The notes beneath the pieces are model-generated. The model searched no databases, was not told where the DNA came from, and saw nothing but the letters and a program-made list of their open reading frames with translations. The translations under genes were made by a program, and so were the position numbers. A stretch of 64,000 bases of DNA, taken from assembly GCA_039105265.1 (NCBI GenBank), contig JAPFFF010000005.1, positions 930,001-994,000 on the forward strand, written 5' to 3'. Each line of letters opens with the position of its first letter. Positions within the stretch are counted from its first letter, which is position 1. The stretch is from Tritrichomonas musculus (Eukaryota; Parabasalia; Tritrichomonadida; Tritrichomonadidae). Below, piece after piece: positions 8,544 through 17,158 of the stretch.

Positions 8544-10346
8544 ATGATGCTATGCTTTCTTGTATCATTATTCACAACTTTTGTGCAATGTGAAAGGTCT
8601 TTCAAGATCGTTGGTGACGAATTTCAAATGGATGGAAAACCATTTCGATATGTTTCCGGATCTTTTCACTATTTTAGGCAGCAACCCCAGTATTGGGAAG
8701 AAAATATAAAGAAAATGGCAAACGGAGGCTTAAATGCTATTCAAACATATGTGGCATGGAATTTGCATGAACCACAAAAAGGAAATTATAATTTTGAAGG
8801 GATTGCTGATATTGAAAAGTTTATCCAGCTTTGCCAAAAATATAATATGTACGTAATTTTAAGGCCAGGACCGTATATATGCGCCGAATGGGATTTTGGA
8901 GGTCTCCCCTTTTGGCTTCTTAATGAAAACATTTCAATTTTAAGGTCAAGTGAAGAAACTTACATTAAACATGTTGATGATTGGTTTAAGGTTTTATTTG
9001 GAAAGCTTAAAAAATATATGTATCATAATGGCGGAAACATAATAATGGTACAAGTTGAAAACGAATATGGAGCTTATTATGCATGCGACCAAATTTATCT
9101 TAAGCATCTTTGCGATTTGACACGTGAAATTCTAGGCGATGAAACCTTTTTATTCACAACTGACCAACCATACGATTTTATGGTTAAGTGCGGAGCAATT
9201 CCTTCAGAAGCTTTCGCTACAGTTGATTTTGGAACTGGAAAAGATCCAGAACCCTTATTTGCCCAACAAAAAAAGTGGAATGGCCATGGACCTTATGTGA
9301 ATTCTGAATTTTACCCTGGATGGCTTGACCATTGGAAGGAAGCTCATCATACTGTTAATGCATCAGAGGTTGCCTTTTATCTCGATAAAATGCTTGAACT
9401 AGGAGCGTCTGTTAACTTTTATATGTATTATGGTGGAACTAACTTCTTTTACTATAACGGGGCCAATGGAGATAGGCTTAGTTACCAAGCTGATCCTACC
9501 AGCTATGATTATGATGCACCTTTAAGCGAAGCTGGTGACACAACCTATAAGTATAACGAGATTCTTAAAGTGATTCAAAAATACTTCCCTGATATACCAG
9601 AATACGATGTAAAAAATACAACTAAGCGATCATACGGTCAAGTTAAGTTTACTCAAGGCGTTTCATTATATGATACTCTTGACTCAATCACAACTAAAAC
9701 CGTAAAATCAGAGGAACTTCAGACTTTTGAAGCTCTCGGAACTGACTTCGGCTTTGTTTTATATTCATCATTTTCGAAATTTGGTGGTATGCTAAATATT
9801 ATTCATGCACGTGACAGAGCATCATTATATGTTAACAAAAAACATGTTGCTTCCTACTTTAGGACAGAAGAAAAAATGGCTATTATTGATTCTGGAGATA
9901 TTGATATTCTTGTTGAAAATTGTGGTAGAATCAATTATGGATTAGACTTTGTTGATTACAAAGGATTACCAGGAGGAGTTAGACTTAATTTGCTTGAACT
10001 CAAAAATTGGACTGCTCGAGTTATTCCTTTAAAAAATACAGATGGAATTAAATTTACAGATCAAATTCCAATAAACAAAACTGCTTTTTACCGTGCAACA
10101 TTTAACATCGATGATGAACCGGCAGATACATTTTTCAATCCTACAGGATTATCAAAAGGAATTGCATTTATTAATGGATATAATATTGGAAGATATTGGA
10201 CTATTGGTCCACAACTTACTCTTTATGTTCCAGCTCCACTTCTTGTCAAGGGACAAAACGAACTAATCGTTTTTGAGACAGATCCTCTTGAAACGATCCC
10301 AACTGTTTCATTTGATGACACACCTCAGCTTGATGTATATCATTAA
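8544..10346 (+). CDS. Secreted/lysosomal GH35 beta-galactosidase
   Basis: Hydrolyses terminal beta-galactosyl residues; 600 residues, a little shorter than human GLB1 (677). A signal peptide (MMLCFLVSLFTTFVQC) is followed by the GH35 barrel: SGSFHYFRQQPQYWEENI, GLNAIQTYVAWNLHEPQKG, RPGPYICAEWDFGGLP. The acid/base Glu is E174 in VENEYG and the nucleophile is E255 in NSEFYPGW; both are present, so it should be active. The C-terminal beta domains end with the GLB1-like FINGYNIGRYW and NELIVFE. It is likely delivered to the lysosome or secreted for glycan scavenging, which suits a mucosal parasite. Either of two adjacent ATGs may start it; the first is used. Confidence 0.93.
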   Translation: MMLCFLVSLFTTFVQCERSFKIVGDEFQMDGKPFRYVSGSFHYFRQQPQYWEENIKKMANGGLNAIQTYVAWNLHEPQKGNYNFEGIADIEKFIQLCQKYNMYVILRPGPYICAEWDFGGLPFWLLNENISILRSSEETYIKHVDDWFKVLFGKLKKYMYHNGGNIIMVQVENEYGAYYACDQIYLKHLCDLTREILGDETFLFTTDQPYDFMVKCGAIPSEAFATVDFGTGKDPEPLFAQQKKWNGHGPYVNSEFYPGWLDHWKEAHHTVNASEVAFYLDKMLELGASVNFYMYYGGTNFFYYNGANGDRLSYQADPTSYDYDAPLSEAGDTTYKYNEILKVIQKYFPDIPEYDVKNTTKRSYGQVKFTQGVSLYDTLDSITTKTVKSEELQTFEALGTDFGFVLYSSFSKFGGMLNIIHARDRASLYVNKKHVASYFRTEEKMAIIDSGDIDILVENCGRINYGLDFVDYKGLPGGVRLNLLELKNWTARVIPLKNTDGIKFTDQIPINKTAFYRATFNIDDEPADTFFNPTGLSKGIAFINGYNIGRYWTIGPQLTLYVPAPLLVKGQNELIVFETDPLETIPTVSFDDTPQLDVYH

Positions 10347-10460
10347 GACAAATCTAGTTTTTAATTTTTCTTTCTTTCTTTCTTTCATATTTTTAGTATA
10401 TGAATAAAAAACTGCTTTATTTCACCAATTGAAAATCTTTCTCTTTTTGAATAAAAAAAT

Positions 10461-12050
10461 TTGATCTGGTTGGTATTTCATCTTGCTCTCATTTTCAACT
10501 CTGAAGTTTTTCATGTTACTCTGAATGAAAGAGATGAAAAACATGGCGTTATTTTTATTAACAATCTTTTTTCCACAAAGAAAATTAAAATGCATGACAC
10601 AATTTCACTTGTTGACAAAATTGTAGATACAGAACAACAGTTAATGAATCTTCAAAATTTTTTCAAACTAGATTCTATTCCTCAATATATTTCTATCGAT
10701 TTTAACGGAATGATAATAGATTGCCAAAACATTTTCGAAGGAAATTATATTTCAACATTAAAAGCTTTATTTGAAATAAATAATTTAGTCAATTTTAATA
10801 TTTATAATGCAATTTTCACTCATCAGCATCAACCTATTTTTATTTTTGCCCCTAACTCTTTAGTAAAAATAGTTAATTGCAGCATTACTAACTCAAAGTT
10901 TGATTTCATTCCAGAAATAATCGCAATTCCTTCTTCTGATGTCAATTTTTTTAACTTTACAGTAGATAATATAATTTTGAACAAAGCTTCTCTCATGACG
11001 ATTTTTCATTCATACACCGAAATGACTAACATTAGCGTACATTCTACTTACATTTTTGATTGCTCATTAATCAATAATGTTGATGGGACCCTTTCAATCA
11101 ATAATTTTTCTATTTTGAAATGTAATGGATATTCATCAACTATTTTTAATTCAATTGGAAGTGTCTATTTCACAGCAAACAATTTATTAGCATTCAATTT
11201 TACATTTAAGAACGAATCTACCCATCCTTCTTTCATTTTTTATTCTGACTTTTCATTAGAATTAATTATTCAAAATCTAACAATAAAAAATAACGTTGGA
11301 ATTGGCGTTTTTAATGGCATTTTTAAATATTTAGATTTATATAATGTAATGATTGCAAATTCTACTTTTTACAATGAGAATTTTATAAATGCTGAAAAAT
11401 CTGGAAATTTTATTTTAACAAATACAAATATTCAAAATTGCATTTGTAAATCAATCATTCACATTGATAACTCGATATCTTTTACAATATTAAATTCATC
11501 CTTTAATAATCTTTCTAATCCGATAGACAATAAAGAAATTTTTTATGAAGAATCACAAAAATGCTTTTCACTCTTTTTATTTTCTAAAGTTTCATCAAAG
11601 ATATCAATCAATTCCACAGTTTTTTCAAATATAATCAACACAAATACAATCATATTTTCAATTTACAATTCTATAGCAATTTTTGATAACGTTTACTTCA
11701 AAAAAGTACAAATGGATTCATTTTCATGCTGTATAAAAACAGATAGCAGATCTAATCTTATAGTAGTCAATTCATTCTTTCCTACTATAAACAATGGACA
11801 CTATTATCCAATATATTCAGATGGAACCTTTTCAGTTCATAACATACCAGTAGTATCAAAGGAAAATAATTTTTTAGTTATTGCTAATGAAATAAGATTG
11901 AATAACAAAATAGAATATTGGAATAAAGCCGTCTTTATTCTACTTGTTTTCATACAAATAATATTATTTGCATCCTTTGCCATAATTCCTTTTTTACAGG
12001 GCGATTATCAAAACCAATACGAAATATTTGATGACAATTATGAAGTATGA
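10461..12050 (+). CDS. Secreted/surface beta-helix-like protein lacking an ATG start
   Basis: An open frame of 529 codons of unknown family. It opens with a convincing signal peptide (IWLVFHLALIFNSEVFHV), then many Asn/Ser/Ile/Phe-rich strands of about 20-25 residues (e.g. INNFSILKCNGYSSTIFNSI) of the sort that form right-handed beta-helices. One transmembrane helix (AVFILLVFIQIILFASFAII) precedes a 20-residue cytoplasmic tail. Oddly, the codon before the signal peptide is TTG at 10461 with a stop three codons upstream; the first in-frame ATG is residue 44 (10590), which would lose the signal. It may be a gene whose ATG has mutated, a sequencing error, or a recently inactivated copy. The frame itself is intact to the end. 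Confidence 0.6.
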   Translation: MIWLVFHLALIFNSEVFHVTLNERDEKHGVIFINNLFSTKKIKMHDTISLVDKIVDTEQQLMNLQNFFKLDSIPQYISIDFNGMIIDCQNIFEGNYISTLKALFEINNLVNFNIYNAIFTHQHQPIFIFAPNSLVKIVNCSITNSKFDFIPEIIAIPSSDVNFFNFTVDNIILNKASLMTIFHSYTEMTNISVHSTYIFDCSLINNVDGTLSINNFSILKCNGYSSTIFNSIGSVYFTANNLLAFNFTFKNESTHPSFIFYSDFSLELIIQNLTIKNNVGIGVFNGIFKYLDLYNVMIANSTFYNENFINAEKSGNFILTNTNIQNCICKSIIHIDNSISFTILNSSFNNLSNPIDNKEIFYEESQKCFSLFLFSKVSSKISINSTVFSNIINTNTIIFSIYNSIAIFDNVYFKKVQMDSFSCCIKTDSRSNLIVVNSFFPTINNGHYYPIYSDGTFSVHNIPVVSKENNFLVIANEIRLNNKIEYWNKAVFILLVFIQIILFASFAIIPFLQGDYQNQYEIFDDNYEV

Positions 12051-12090
12051 TATTAACAAGTGTTTAATTATAAAAAAATAGCTCTTGATT

Positions 12091-13011
12091 TTATTTGAGT
12101 TCGTTCATTGCAGCAATGATTGATGAAACTGCAACGTCAGGATTTCCTGAACTTAGGGCATCTTTCGCAATTTCAGCCAACTTCAGTGCATTTTCTTTTG
12201 ATTTCTGTTTATTATTTACTGACCCTGAAAATTGAGGAGCGCCTGTTGGTATATTTTGGTTATAGCTTGAATTCATATTTAGATTGGGCTGCGATTGTCC
12301 ATTTGGCGTAAATTGTGGAGGTACGCCCGGTGTAAACTGTGGAGGTCCATTTGGAGTAGATTGCGGTGGCACACTTGAAGAAAATTGCTGAGGTACGCTT
12401 GGTGTAAACTGTGGTGGTCCATTTGGAGTAAATTGTGGAGGTCCATTCGGAGTAGATTGCGGTGGCACACTTGAAGAAAATTGTTGAGGTACGCTTGGTG
12501 TAAACTGTGGCGGTCCATTTGGAGTAAATTGAGGGGGCCCGTTTGGCGTGAACAGTGGTGGCCCATTAGACGATAATTGATTATTTCCATATGGCGCCGC
12601 AGACGTTTCATCTATACCCATATGCTGCTGCGCATTGCTTATTTTGTTAAGAATTCGCGGAGGGAGTGAACCGTATAGAGAAATAGCTGCATAAGCAATA
12701 TAGCCAATTCGATAGAAGTCGGATGAAAACGTGCCTGAAGCTGATGCTACAAGTTTATCACCAAAAATTTCAAGATCCTTCTGGTTAGCTGCTGGAAAAA
12801 TGGCAGCAGTTTGTTTTAGTGCCGAAAAAGCTTGATCGAGCTCAGGGGTTGAACCTGCTTTAGCTAAATAGTTTTGAACTAATGATGAGGCATAATGAAT
12901 AAAAGCGCCGGCGATTTGTGATTGAGAAGAATTTAGAAACTCAGCTGCTGAAAGAATACCTTGCACACCAGGTATATCTTTGAACAAAGTGGTATCAATT
13001 CCACAATACAT
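12091..13011 (-). CDS. VTA1: VTA1/LIP5-like ESCRT-III/VPS4 regulator
   Basis: Cytosolic cofactor that stimulates the VPS4 ATPase in ESCRT-III disassembly. 306 residues. The helical N-terminus (about 1-130) resembles the VTA1 double-MIT region, including FYRIGYIAYAAISLYGSLP, comparable to the FYTASLLIDVITVFGEL segment of the human protein. A Pro/Gln-rich linker of repeated NGPPQFTP units (about 150-240) follows. The C-terminal 35 residues (ALKLAEIAKDALSSGNPDVA) match the VTA1 C-terminal helix-turn-helix that binds VPS4. The linker DNA contains a recent 96-bp duplication. Its stop lies 40 bp from the convergent beta-helix gene. Confidence 0.78.
   Translation of the reverse strand: MYCGIDTTLFKDIPGVQGILSAAEFLNSSQSQIAGAFIHYASSLVQNYLAKAGSTPELDQAFSALKQTAAIFPAANQKDLEIFGDKLVASASGTFSSDFYRIGYIAYAAISLYGSLPPRILNKISNAQQHMGIDETSAAPYGNNQLSSNGPPLFTPNGPPQFTPNGPPQFTPSVPQQFSSSVPPQSTPNGPPQFTPNGPPQFTPSVPQQFSSSVPPQSTPNGPPQFTPGVPPQFTPNGQSQPNLNMNSSYNQNIPTGAPQFSGSVNNKQKSKENALKLAEIAKDALSSGNPDVAVSSIIAAMNELK
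12345..12536 (-). repeat. Two 96-bp direct repeats in the VTA1 linker
   Basis: GTCCATTYGGAGTAGATTGC starts at 12345 and again at 12441, exactly 96 bp apart, and the following bases match with only a few differences. It encodes a 32-residue block of Pro/Gln/Ser repeats. Shorter 24-bp subunits (NGPPQFTP) flank it. Such a linker is likely to vary in length between strains. Confidence 0.85.
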
Positions 13012-13097
13012 TAAATTTTTCTTTATTAAAATTCAATGAAAATTTTAAATACATCACCGACATTTAGATACTTTTTGAGAAAAATGAGAAAAAAATC

Positions 13098-13114
13098 TAC
13101 CTTGCACACCAGGT
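13098..13114 (-). repeat. 17-bp copy of VTA1 5' coding sequence in its upstream spacer
   Basis: TACCTTGCACACCAGGT occurs at 12957-12973 inside the VTA1 coding region (codons for PGVQG) and again at 13098-13114, about 90 bp upstream of the ATG. The upstream copy is embedded in the near-palindrome CACACCAGGTGTG. The rest of the spacer 13012-13257 is A/T-rich, with a TCAAAAAGT-like motif near 13068. Confidence 0.7.
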
Positions 13115-13257
13115 GTGTATTCTTGGTAAAATTTTTTTTGTTGATATATAAGCCAGATAACATGCTCATTGATAATGATAAGTGATCATTAATAATTACA
13201 ATGAAAATAAAGAAAACTAGTAAGATGATTAATTTTATAATATATGATAAATAAATA

Positions 13258-14199
13258 TTATTTTGAACGTTCAGATAAATCAAACACAATATTAGCTCCA
13301 AAGTGGCTATCAAAATGATCTTTTGTTCCATAATCAATAGATCCGGAAAATTTCATTTTCATAAAGTCTTGGAACTTGACTTTGTAAGAGGAAGAAATGA
13401 TTTTTGATGAATTAACTATAACTTTAACTTTTGAATTATCTTTAAGCCTTGTTTGAAATGCGAATAATGCAACTTTATCTGTTTCATATCCAATATTTTC
13501 AAATCCAAATAGCACACCAACATTTGTTTTTTGATCTAACTTGTAAACTCCTGAGCATTTTATTGATCTTTCTATAAAAGATGCAGAGAATCCAATATTT
13601 GTCCCTCTAAATGAAAATCCTGAAACTAATTGAGCGTTAACAAGACGACTCTCTTGCCAACTATAAGCAAAACTTGATCCAATAGTACAATATTTCTTCC
13701 AAAAAGATTCAAAGAGAACAATATTAGCTCCACTAAAAACTTCAAGTCGTAATGAATAAAGTGGATTGAAAAGTTGAGTGCTAGTGTGAAGCATGAAATA
13801 AGGCATACTTTGATTTGAAGCTTGCTTTGAAGGTAGATGTGAAGTAATAAGTGAGTTTTGCTTAAATACATGACGTCCTATTGGACGGGAGTAAGAGGCC
13901 TTAAATGATATCGGAAAAGGATCAGCTAAAATTATTGAAGCACCTGTTTTAACAGGAGGAATTAAATTACGAGAAGAATAAATAATTTTGCATGCATCAT
14001 CACTATATGCTTTCGTAATAATAGTTCCTTTTTCAAATTGGTAAGATGATAAAATTTCAGCACAAATAGCATTATTTTGCTGCTCAAACATTGTAGAAAC
14101 ATAACCACCTTGATATGGTATTATTATTTTGAAGTTTTGAGTATCATTGTGGTAAAAGAGCTTTGTGATTTGCTCTAAATATTGAGAAACACGAAGCAT
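13258..14199 (-). CDS. Hydrogenosomal outer-membrane beta-barrel (Tom40/VDAC superfamily)
   Basis: A 313-residue protein made almost wholly of alternating hydrophobic/polar strands with few helices, as in the Porin-3 fold of Tom40 and VDAC. Examples are LYSLRLEVFSGANIVLFESF, ARLVNAQLVSGFSFRG-like strands and TNIGFSASFIERSIKCSG. It ends with HFGANIVFDL, which fits the C-terminal beta-signal (polar-x-Gly-x-x-hydrophobic-x-hydrophobic) used by the SAM complex. The N-terminus has no cleavable presequence, also typical. In trichomonads this would sit in the hydrogenosome outer membrane as protein channel or porin. Similarity is structural rather than strong in sequence; Tom40 and VDAC cannot be told apart by eye. 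Confidence 0.62.
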   Translation of the reverse strand: MLRVSQYLEQITKLFYHNDTQNFKIIIPYQGGYVSTMFEQQNNAICAEILSSYQFEKGTIITKAYSDDACKIIYSSRNLIPPVKTGASIILADPFPISFKASYSRPIGRHVFKQNSLITSHLPSKQASNQSMPYFMLHTSTQLFNPLYSLRLEVFSGANIVLFESFWKKYCTIGSSFAYSWQESRLVNAQLVSGFSFRGTNIGFSASFIERSIKCSGVYKLDQKTNVGVLFGFENIGYETDKVALFAFQTRLKDNSKVKVIVNSSKIISSSYKVKFQDFMKMKFSGSIDYGTKDHFDSHFGANIVFDLSERSK

Positions 14200-14280
14200 C
14201 TCAATAAAATCTTTGGCAATCTATTTTTTTGAATACTTTTAATGTGACATTTATTTTTACTTTCAATATCTTTTAATACA

Positions 14281-14290
14281 TTCAAAAAGC
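14281..14290 (+). promoter_or_regulatory. TTCAAAAAGC motif between divergent genes
   Basis: Variant of the recurrent TTCAAAAAGT motif, 55-64 bases before the ERGIC-like ATG and followed by CCACAATTTT, which could serve as an initiator. The shared spacer to the divergent barrel gene is only 145 bp. Function inferred. Confidence 0.35.
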
Positions 14291-14344
14291 CACAATTTTA
14301 GAGCAAAATGATCGTGTAATAACAATATTGAGATATTTGTTCAA

Positions 14345-15175
14345 ATGATCAAGAAATTTGATATCTTTCCAAAAGCAGCTGAAAATGAGCTTAAAGTTCG
14401 TACAAACATGGGCGGATTCCTTACAATTTTGTCTTTGGTTTTTCTTTTATGGCTGACTGCGACAGAGGTTATCAAATTTGTTAATATAAGCGAAACAGAT
14501 AAAATGATCTTAAATAATCAACCATTGCCTCCAAACTTACCAATATCAATTGATTTATTTGTTTACAATAATTGTAGCGATCTTCACTTTGAAGTTACAA
14601 ATATTAAGCGAACAATGGTTATCGAAACTAAAATAATATCACAGAAATTCGTTCCTAAAAATGATGGGTGCAATATTCTCATTGATGCAGTAGTTCCTAA
14701 CGTTCCTGCAAGTTTTCATGTTGGCCTTGGCGAATCATATTTTACTGAAGATGGAATTCATCAACATCTTTGGTACGTTGTTTCAAATAAGAACTTATCA
14801 CATAAAATCAATCACATTAAGTTTGGCGATTTGAAATCTATTAAATCAACAATGGATGGACTTCAATTAATAACACCAAATCCTACTGCATACATGCACA
14901 CATATAATCTACAACTTGTTCCTGTTTCTCAAGATAACAATGAAACAGGATATATGGTCGTAGCATCATTAATGAAAACAAATCTCGATAAAATTAGAAC
15001 TCGTGGAATAACAGCTATTATATTTGAATGGAACTTTTCACCAATTGGTTTTCGTAGATCGAAAGCTCACGAACCAATTATTAATTTAGTTTCTCATTTA
15101 TGCGCTATTTGCGGATGCTTCTTTGTTTTTGTTCGTTTCCTTGATTCATTTTCTTTTTGCCTTTCAGGTATATAG
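14345..15175 (+). CDS. ERGIC/Erv41-Erv46 family ER-Golgi cargo receptor
   Basis: Two-pass membrane protein cycling between ER and Golgi in COPII/COPI vesicles. It begins with the family signature (KKFDIFPKAAENELKVRT, like LKKFDAFPKTLEDFRVKT of ERGIC3), then TM1 at about 23-46. A luminal domain of about 200 residues contains the conserved INHIKFGDL (VNHLSFGE in relatives). TM2 is at about 247-268 (LCAICGCFFVFVRFLDS). The 276-residue length is close to ERGIC1 (290) and shorter than ERGIC3 (383). The end, CLSGI-stop, is abrupt; splicing of an intron starting GTATAT at 15168 could replace the last two residues with a 29-residue tail coded at 15343-15432 (see the next entries). ATG at 14345 is the first in frame. 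Confidence 0.82.
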   Translation: MIKKFDIFPKAAENELKVRTNMGGFLTILSLVFLLWLTATEVIKFVNISETDKMILNNQPLPPNLPISIDLFVYNNCSDLHFEVTNIKRTMVIETKIISQKFVPKNDGCNILIDAVVPNVPASFHVGLGESYFTEDGIHQHLWYVVSNKNLSHKINHIKFGDLKSIKSTMDGLQLITPNPTAYMHTYNLQLVPVSQDNNETGYMVVASLMKTNLDKIRTRGITAIIFEWNFSPIGFRRSKAHEPIINLVSHLCAICGCFFVFVRFLDSFSFCLSGI

Positions 15176-15343
15176 AGATATATTACTGTATATAATTTTG
15201 TTATTGCTTTTTATATTGTAAATTATATAATAATGCCATATATTTTTAACTTATAATAAAAAAATATAAGCTTATTATGAGCTAACATTTTGATTTACAA
15301 ACTAATTTCTTTATTTGAATTGAACAATCCGAACATAGTATAG
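15168..15343 (+). other. Possible 176-nt intron at the end of the ERGIC-like gene
   Basis: CAG/GTATAT at 15167/15168 resembles the trichomonad 5' splice site GTATGT (5 of 6). An AG at 15342-15343 would join in phase to a coding-like stretch. Length is in the range of known longer trichomonad introns. Against it, the expected 3' block ACTAACACACAG is absent (AACATAGTATAG instead). Low confidence. Confidence 0.3.
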
Positions 15344-15432
15344 TTAATTACGAGTTATTTCATAAAGTTGATGCTGACGATGAAAAACGAGTTTTAAATT
15401 TAGATAATTCTTTTTCGAAGGCTAAAATGTAA
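15344..15432 (+). other. Candidate unrecognised last exon of ERGIC-like gene
   Basis: A stop-free, less A/T-rich stretch in the frame that the proposed splice would give. It reads VNYELFHKVDADDEK and continues to a TAA at 15430-15432. The charged composition suits a cytosolic tail after TM2. The frame is open back to a stop at 15316, so chance is possible. The remainder of the spacer to RPL8 (15433-15526) holds its promoter region. Confidence 0.3.
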
Positions 15433-15459
15433 AATCGAGATTTTATTAAAAATTTTTAT

Positions 15460-15474
15460 TTGAAAAAGTTCATT
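15460..15474 (+). promoter_or_regulatory. Candidate RPL8 promoter: TTGAAAAAGT next to TCATT initiator
   Basis: TTGAAAAAGT (15460-15469) abuts an initiator-like TCATT whose A is at 15472, giving a 55-nt leader to the RPL8 ATG. The same motif-initiator pairing recurs at two other places in the window. Function inferred. Confidence 0.4.
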
Positions 15475-15526
15475 TGCTAAATCTAAATTGCGAAACGAAC
15501 GGTTTTGGTCGACCCTTTAGGATTCG

Positions 15527-16300
15527 ATGGGACACATTATTCGCGCTCAACGTAGAGGTAACGGAAACGTTTTTCGTGCACATACACACCACAGAAAAGG
15601 TGCTGCTAAATTTAGGCCAATCGATACACCAGAACGTTCTGATAAAATCGTTGGAATTGTTAGAAGTCTTTTCCACGATCCAGGACGTGGTGCACCATTA
15701 GCTCGTCTTGTTTTTACAAAAGCTGATGGAAAATCACTTGAAGAGGCTCATGTTATTGCACCAGAAGGTATTTCAACAGGCCAAATTGTCCAATGCGGAC
15801 CAAAAGCTACCCTTCATGTTGGAAATATTCTTCCAGTTGGAAACATCCCAGAAGGTGCTGAAGTTAATAACGTCGAACATCATCCAGGTGATGGTGGAAA
15901 ATATGGAAGATGCTCTGGCGATTCATGCCGCATCATTGCACATAGTGAAGACGGATATACCCGTATTCAACTTCCATCCGGCCGTAAGGTTGTTGTTTCA
16001 AGCAATTGCCGTGCATGCCTCGGTGTTGTTTCTGGAGGTGGACGTCTTGAAAAGCCTCTTCTTAAGGCAGGTACAGTCGCTCATAAATACCGTGCTAAAA
16101 GAAAGACATGGCCAGTCGTTCGTGGTACTGCTATGAACCCAGTCGATCACAAACACGGAGGTGGTTCTCACCAACATATTGGTAAACCAAGCACTGTTTC
16201 ACGTAACGCACGTCCAGGTCAAAAGATGGGTCTTGTTGCTGCACGTAGAACTGGACGTAGGAGAGGAACTATCGCTGTTGCTCCAAATACAAAAGCTTAA
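15527..16300 (+). CDS. RPL8: 60S ribosomal protein uL2 (RPL8)
   Basis: Core large-subunit protein at the peptidyl-transferase region; 257 residues, exactly the human RPL8 length. It starts [20 protein letters not shown], has the uL2 signature [13 protein letters not shown] and the [20 protein letters not shown] segment with the conserved histidine that contacts the peptidyl-transferase centre. It ends [16 protein letters not shown] content is clearly higher than in its neighbours, fitting codon bias of a highly expressed gene. Unambiguous. Confidence 0.99.
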   Translation: MGHIIRAQRRGNGNVFRAHTHHRKGAAKFRPIDTPERSDKIVGIVRSLFHDPGRGAPLARLVFTKADGKSLEEAHVIAPEGISTGQIVQCGPKATLHVGNILPVGNIPEGAEVNNVEHHPGDGGKYGRCSGDSCRIIAHSEDGYTRIQLPSGRKVVVSSNCRACLGVVSGGGRLEKPLLKAGTVAHKYRAKRKTWPVVRGTAMNPVDHKHGGGSHQHIGKPSTVSRNARPGQKMGLVAARRTGRRRGTIAVAPNTKA

Positions 16301-16814
16301 TTTGAATTAAAATATTAATAATGAAACTTAAATGTATAACGATTGTTGCTTTTTATCAACTTTTCTTTTTTAAAATAATATACCCTCATTTGTTTATTTT
16401 TTTCTCTTTTGATTTTATTGTATTGCTCAGTTTTTATAACAATTCTTTTAATAACAATTGCCACCAATTTACTGCTTCTTCATATAGAACTTACTTCATT
16501 TACCAATTCTATATCAAAATAAATTTTCTGTTTATAAATGTTTTGCTTTATTCAATTTGAAAACGATCTCAAGAAAAACAAAGTGTAGATTGTGAAAGAA
16601 AAACATACTAAAATTAAATGAAAGTTTCATCACTCAATTCATTAAAACTAATGAGTGCAGTTTATCACGAGTTTTTAGTTGTAATTGAAGATAATTATTA
16701 TAAATTTTAGAAAGAGTTGAAAAAAAATAAAAAAAATGTAAACAAATCGATTTTATACTATATTTTGCTTTAGAAAATTATAGGAATCATAATAAATAAT
16801 AATAGATCGATAAA
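16301..16814. other. Convergent A/T-rich spacer
   Basis: 514 bp between the stop codons of RPL8 and the small minus-strand gene. It has a 79-codon frame (16321-16560) that is Phe/Ile/Tyr-rich and looks like chance. I see no RNA gene or repeat. Confidence 0.6.
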
Positions 16815-17078
16815 TTATGTAGAATTATCAAAAATCGAATGGGTTCCCTGGAGAGCTGGCTTCCATACGGGACATATTTCGCGATATTGGGAGTCAAGAG
16901 TTATTTTATGAATATTTTCCATATTTTTAACATTATTTTCGAAGTAGAATTCTTGGCCAGATAAAACTGATTTCATTGTTTGTGCGCCATTAGCACACCA
17001 TGATGAATAAGGCTGGCTGGGCTGATGTAAACCTTTTGAGAAATCATTACCCGAGTTATCAAATTCGTCCTCACTCAT
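16815..17078 (-). CDS. Small conserved-looking hypothetical protein
   Basis: 87 residues starting MSEDEFDNSGNDFSKG at the ATG at 17078; the longer frame to 17111 lacks an ATG. Composition is balanced with Trp, Cys and Tyr (YSSWCANGAQ, YREICPVWKPALQG), unlike random A/T-rich frames, which argues for a real gene. I do not recognise a family. It is divergent from the lectin gene, with only 80 bp between the two ATGs. Confidence 0.55.
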   Translation of the reverse strand: MSEDEFDNSGNDFSKGLHQPSQPYSSWCANGAQTMKSVLSGQEFYFENNVKNMENIHKITLDSQYREICPVWKPALQGTHSIFDNST

Positions 17079-17158
17079 TATTATTATTGAAGAGTTTTTT
17101 TTATATTTCAATAGTTTATTTTAATATAAAATTTTTTCGGAAAAAGTTTGAAGTAAAG

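Noticed and set aside
13026-13337. Minus-strand 103-codon frame
   Set aside because: Overlaps the 3' end of the barrel gene in another frame, is Ile/Leu/Asn-rich and has no start context.
16321-16560. 79-codon frame after RPL8
   Set aside because: Phe/Ile/Tyr/Asn-rich, fits random A/T-rich DNA in a 3' flank.
17000-17158. N-terminal extension of the lectin gene to an ATG at 17000
   Set aside because: It would overlap the small minus-strand gene and bury the obvious signal peptide that starts at 17159.
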